The notes beneath the pieces were generated by a model. That model was given only the letters and a program-made list of their open reading frames with translations, made no database searches and was not told where the DNA came from. From the NCBI GenBank assembly GCA_964568355.1, contig CAZMRK010000673.1, positions 1 through 9,894 of the forward strand: 9,894 nt of DNA, in the 5' to 3' direction. This document shows, in pieces, positions 7,149 to 9,894 of the stretch. A program made the translations under genes and the position numbers. The DNA is from JAJPJX01 sp964568355 (GTDB taxonomy: Bacteria; Acidobacteriota; Terriglobia; Bryobacterales; Bryobacteraceae). Position 1 is the stretch's first letter. Each line of letters starts with the position of its first letter.

Positions 7149-8303
7149 TTGAAATCTATTTCACGTCGTGAAGCGCTCTCGGCTACGGCAGGACTGGCAG
7201 GGCTTGCCACTCTCCCCGGTTGCGCCGCGGGGAGGACCGAGCGGCTCAAGATCACGAGCATCGAGATGTTCCGCGTCGTCGTACCGATGAAGGAAGACAG
7301 TACGACGGATCCCGAGACGGCAGAATCGAGCCGGTTCGACCTGGTTCCCAAGATGATTCTGAAGGTACACACCGATGCGGGGCTGACCGGAATCGGTGAA
7401 AGCGGACGCGGCGAGGATTTCGACGCGATCGCCCGGAACGCAGAGTTCCTGAAGGGAAAGAATGTCTTCGATCTGAATCTGACGCGGCTCGACCTGCCCG
7501 GCACGGCAGGCTACGGGGCGTTCGAGATGTCGCTGTACGACCTGGTGGGGAAGGCCATCGGGTGGCCGGTTTACAAGCTGCTCGGAGGACTGGGGCAGCC
7601 GAAGGTGCTGGTAGGCTACTGGACCGGCAGGCGAACGCCCGCGGGGATCCGGCGCGTGGCGGAGCGGGCGGTCGCCGGCAAGTTCACTTCGATCAAGACC
7701 AAGTGCAAGCAAGGCGATCCGGTGGTGGAGTGCGCGGAGGTCCTGGCGAAGGTCGCGCCGGGCATCCAGTACATCGTCGATCCCAACACGCGCTATGGGA
7801 GCTATGCCGAGTTTCTGCCGGTCGCAAAGGCGCTGGACAAGATCGGCAACTGTCTGGTCTTCGAGGATCCTTTCGATAAGAGCGACTTCGCAGGCTATCG
7901 CCAGCTTCGACGCGAAGTAAAGACGCACGTGGCGCAGCACCTCGGGGATCCGCGCGCGATGATTCGCTGCATTAAAGAAGATGCCTGTTCGGTATTCAAC
8001 ACGGCCGGGAATCCGGGAATGAGCACGTTTGTCTCGAACGCCGCGCTGGGCGGGGCGGCAGGGATGCCGGTATGGCATGGTTCGGGGAACGATTGCGGGA
8101 TCGTGGACGCATCGTTCCTCCATTCCTGCGCGGCATCGCCGAACTGCACGCTGCCCAGCGATCTTCTGAGCTTCCTGCGCGAGGACGACCTGATTGTGCA
8201 CCCGATTGAGATCCGGGACAGCTATGCCATCGTCCCCACCGCTCCGGGGCTCGGCGTCGAGTTGGATGAGGATGCGGTGAAGAGGTACCAGGTAAAGGGC
8301 TGA
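7149..8303 (+). CDS. Tat-exported mandelate racemase / glucarate dehydratase-like protein
   Basis: This 384-residue protein belongs to the enolase superfamily, mandelate racemase group, whose members abstract a proton alpha to a carboxylate using Mg2+. With TTG 7149 as residue 1, the N-terminus is a twin-arginine signal (SRREAL at 5-10), a hydrophobic run and LPGC ending at C25, a possible but imperfect lipobox. The barrel domain shows the K-x-K motif (K183, K185), metal ligands D211 (VDPN) and E239 (FEDP), and WHGSGND with H310 as candidate general base. The usual third ligand (D, E or N) appears to be replaced by H264 in VAQHLGDP. The end of the barrel (FLHSCAASPNCTLPSDL) is closest in pattern to glucarate dehydratases. 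The likely substrate is a sugar acid, but it cannot be read from the sequence. The in-frame TTG at 7128 is an alternative start, disfavoured because it overlaps the promoter. The 3' end faces the RidA-like gene at 9 bp. Family sure, function open. Confidence 0.87.
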   Translation: MKSISRREALSATAGLAGLATLPGCAAGRTERLKITSIEMFRVVVPMKEDSTTDPETAESSRFDLVPKMILKVHTDAGLTGIGESGRGEDFDAIARNAEFLKGKNVFDLNLTRLDLPGTAGYGAFEMSLYDLVGKAIGWPVYKLLGGLGQPKVLVGYWTGRRTPAGIRRVAERAVAGKFTSIKTKCKQGDPVVECAEVLAKVAPGIQYIVDPNTRYGSYAEFLPVAKALDKIGNCLVFEDPFDKSDFAGYRQLRREVKTHVAQHLGDPRAMIRCIKEDACSVFNTAGNPGMSTFVSNAALGGAAGMPVWHGSGNDCGIVDASFLHSCAASPNCTLPSDLLSFLREDDLIVHPIEIRDSYAIVPTAPGLGVELDEDAVKRYQVKG

Positions 8304-8312
8304 GAGGCGCCG

Positions 8313-8774
8313 CTATTTACGATCCGGGATGATGGCGACGGCCTCGACTTCGAGCAGGAGGCCCTTCGAGAGGACCACCTGGACCAGCGTGGCCGCCGGG
8401 GGATTCTCCATGTTCAGATACTGCGCGCGAATGCTGCGCAGTTCGGCCGTATTTGCCATATCGGAGATGAAGTAGTTGATCTTGACCACGTCTTCCCACT
8501 TCGCGCCGGCCAGTTTGAGGCACTCGGTGAGGTGCTCGAAGGTGTACTTTGCCTGTGTGGCGAAATCGGGCGGCAGTTTGCCTTCCGGGTCAGTTCCGCC
8601 CTGTCCGGAAATGTAGACGGTTTTTCCGGGAGGCGAGACGACCACGTGGGTGTATCCAGGCGGCTTAGGCCCTTTATTGAGAAACTGCTTTTGCGACTTG
8701 CCCGACGCTGCGGAAGCCGCCATGGCGGCCACCGCGGTCAGAGCCAACAGACAGGGTACGTATGGAGAAATCAT
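8313..8774 (-). CDS. Exported RidA/YjgF/UK114-family protein lacking the catalytic arginine
   Basis: This 153-residue protein has a hydrophobic N-terminus (about 1-23, alanine-rich, probably a signal peptide, though without the usual positive charges) followed by a full RidA domain: VYISGQGGTDPEG at 53-65, the central helix around 72-90, and LEVEAVAII at 141-149. Cytoplasmic RidA hydrolyses reactive imines such as 2-aminoacrylate, using an arginine in a PAR motif. Here the motif reads PAAT, with A128 where the arginine should be, while the glutamate of the last strand (E144) is kept. This places it with Rid subgroups thought not to deaminate imines. The reading frame extends far upstream across the quinone reductase gene, but that part is antisense shadow; the ATG at 8774-8772 gives a normal length. 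No clear Shine-Dalgarno precedes it; an in-frame GTG 18 nt upstream is an alternative. It is divergent from the quinone reductase gene and convergent with the enolase-family gene. Confidence 0.85.
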   Translation of the reverse strand: MISPYVPCLLALTAVAAMAASAASGKSQKQFLNKGPKPPGYTHVVVSPPGKTVYISGQGGTDPEGKLPPDFATQAKYTFEHLTECLKLAGAKWEDVVKINYFISDMANTAELRSIRAQYLNMENPPAATLVQVVLSKGLLLEVEAVAIIPDRK

Positions 8775-8850
8775 CAGGAACAGATGTAGCACAGCCGGAT
8801 GCCGCCTTGCCACGCGGCAACCGGTATCGGTATTGCCTGTTCGGCGCATC

Positions 8851-8879
8851 TTGGTTGCTTCCCCTGCGCGGCCTATGCT
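8851..8879 (+). promoter_or_regulatory. Candidate promoter of the quinone reductase gene
   Basis: TTGGTT (8851-8856) and TATGCT (8874-8879, four of six) are 17 nt apart. Transcription would begin near 8886, about 6 nt before the ATG at 8892, which itself lacks a Shine-Dalgarno. That again suggests a nearly leaderless message. Confidence 0.4.
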
Positions 8880-8891
8880 ACGTTCCGAGCC

Positions 8892-9869
8892 ATGAGGGCT
8901 TGGCAGGTCTCTCAATCCGGCGAACCCGAACAAATGACTCTGGCGGAGATTCCGGCGCCCGTCCCGGGGCCGGGACAGATTCGCATTCGCAATCGTGCCG
9001 CGGGGTTGAACTTTTTCGACATCCTGCAGATTCAGGGTAAGTACCAGGTAAAGCCGCCGTTTCCCTTTACTCCCGGCGCCGAAGTGAGCGGCATCGTCGA
9101 GGCGGTGGGCGCGGGCGTAGAGCGCTTCCACCCCGGCGACCCGGTGGTCGCTTTCACCTACAACGGCGGCTACGCCGAATGTTCGGTGGCAGAGGAATCG
9201 CGCGTGTTTCCGCTGTTTACCGGGATCGACTTTGCGGAAGCCGCGGCCATGCCGGTGGTCTATCACACCTCTTACTTTGCGCTGGGGCGCCGGGCCAACC
9301 TGGCGCGCGGAGAATGGCTGCTGGTACATGCCGGCGCGAGCGGCGTGGGCTATTCGGCGATCCAGATCGGCAAGGCCAGCGGCGCCCGCGTGATTGCTAC
9401 CGCCGGCAGCCCGCGCAAGCTGGAGTTCTGCCAGGCGCAGGGCGCCGACCACGTGCTGAACTATCGCGATCCGGAATGGGTGCAACGTGTGAAGGAGATC
9501 ACCTCCGGGCACGGCGCGGATGTCATTTATGATCCGGTGGGGGGCGATATTTTTGATCTTTCGACCCGCTGTCTGGCACTGGAGGGACGTCTGCTCGCCG
9601 TCGGTTTCGCGAGCGGGCGCATCCCGAGCGTCCAGGTGAATCGCATCCTGCTCAAAAATATCGCCGTCGTGGGCGTGCACTGGGGCCAGTACGTCAATGA
9701 GCATCCGGAGTTCCTGCTGCAAGCTCATGGGGCGCTGAGCGCGCTGTTTCAATCCGGCGCGATCCGCCCGGTGACGCCGGTGCAGTATCCTCTGGAGCGC
9801 GCTCCCTCCGCGCTGCGGGATATGGCCGATCGGAAACTGATTGGGAAAGCTGTGCTGGTGCTGGAGTGA
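8892..9869 (+). CDS. Zinc-less MDR NAD(P)H:quinone oxidoreductase
   Basis: This 325-residue protein covers a complete medium-chain dehydrogenase/reductase of the quinone oxidoreductase type, a soluble cytoplasmic enzyme family that uses NADPH to reduce quinones or enones. The N-terminal GroES-like part has LNFFDILQIQGKYQ (39-52) and FPFTPGAEVSGIVEAVG (57-73). The Rossmann part has the nucleotide-binding loop HAGASGVG (146-153), GADHVLNYRD (185-193) and YDPVGG (213-218). The cysteine cluster that binds structural zinc in alcohol dehydrogenases is absent, as usual for this subgroup. The reading frame could begin at 8799, but the homology begins exactly at MRAWQVSQSGEPE, so I use the ATG at 8892. 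The true substrate is unknown; relatives are often named quinone reductase without proof. It ends 25 bp before the window edge, where nothing further can be called. Confidence 0.9.
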   Translation: MRAWQVSQSGEPEQMTLAEIPAPVPGPGQIRIRNRAAGLNFFDILQIQGKYQVKPPFPFTPGAEVSGIVEAVGAGVERFHPGDPVVAFTYNGGYAECSVAEESRVFPLFTGIDFAEAAAMPVVYHTSYFALGRRANLARGEWLLVHAGASGVGYSAIQIGKASGARVIATAGSPRKLEFCQAQGADHVLNYRDPEWVQRVKEITSGHGADVIYDPVGGDIFDLSTRCLALEGRLLAVGFASGRIPSVQVNRILLKNIAVVGVHWGQYVNEHPEFLLQAHGALSALFQSGAIRPVTPVQYPLERAPSALRDMADRKLIGKAVLVLE

Positions 9870-9894
9870 GCCATCCCTCGCCCACGTTCTGCAT

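Noticed and set aside
6980..7504. N-terminal extension of opgC up to 7504
   Set aside because: It overlaps the promoter and coding start of the enolase-family gene, has no OpgC homology, and the ATG at 6979 has its own Shine-Dalgarno.
7161..8201. 346-codon minus-strand frame
   Set aside because: Antisense shadow of the enolase-superfamily gene, whose active-site motifs are clear on the plus strand.
8775..9752. A 479-codon frame that would fuse a long N-terminal part to the RidA-like protein
   Set aside because: The extra part is antisense to the quinone oxidoreductase gene and has no domain; the signal peptide at 8774 marks the real N-terminus.
9694..9894. Possible minus-strand gene starting at the right edge
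   Set aside because: The ATG is the very last codon, and most of the frame is antisense to the quinone reductase gene; no support.
1..9894. Transposons, integrase sites, tRNAs, CRISPR arrays
   Set aside because: I looked for transposase or integrase motifs, long terminal repeats, tRNA cloverleaf segments and regularly spaced repeats, and saw none.

Overview
The window is GC-rich, densely coding bacterial DNA with seven protein genes and no RNA gene, mobile element, CRISPR array or phage gene that I can see. The mix of genes (a Tat-exported enolase-superfamily protein, an OpgC-type acyltransferase, an exported RidA-like protein, a zinc-less quinone oxidoreductase) and the GC-rich codon use would suit an acidobacterium of the Solibacter/Bryobacter kind. 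That assignment is an impression from gene content, not something the sequence proves.

Left part (1-5780). Three genes look like one membrane-associated unit. On the minus strand, running off the left edge, is a gene of at least 572 codons for a membrane protein. It has an N-terminal hydrophobic segment, four Ig-like (Big_1/invasin-style) repeats, a second membrane helix and a coiled coil. Divergent from it, across about 114 bp that holds candidate promoters for both directions, are a five-helix membrane protein with a glycine-rich motif (1833-2429) and a 1112-residue P-loop NTPase (2442-5780). The NTPase carries a transmembrane hairpin between Walker A and Walker B, the layout of KAP-type NTPases. 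Its Shine-Dalgarno overlaps the stop codon of the upstream gene, so the two are probably translationally coupled. I do not recognise a named system here. This cassette is the best candidate in the window for something undescribed.

Right part (5801-9869). These are ordinary chromosomal genes in alternating orientation: an OpgC-like membrane acyltransferase (minus), a Tat-signal mandelate racemase/glucarate dehydratase-like protein (plus) behind a near-consensus promoter, a RidA-family protein with a signal peptide but without the catalytic arginine (minus), and a quinone oxidoreductase-type MDR enzyme (plus). The gene ends are packed tightly: 20 bp between the NTPase and opgC, and 9 bp between the enolase-family gene and the RidA-like gene.

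How they may work together: the left cassette would place an NTPase at the inner membrane with two membrane partners, one bearing Ig-like repeats that could bind a ligand or partner. The right-hand genes are cell-envelope or small-molecule metabolism genes and show no sign of belonging to the cassette.
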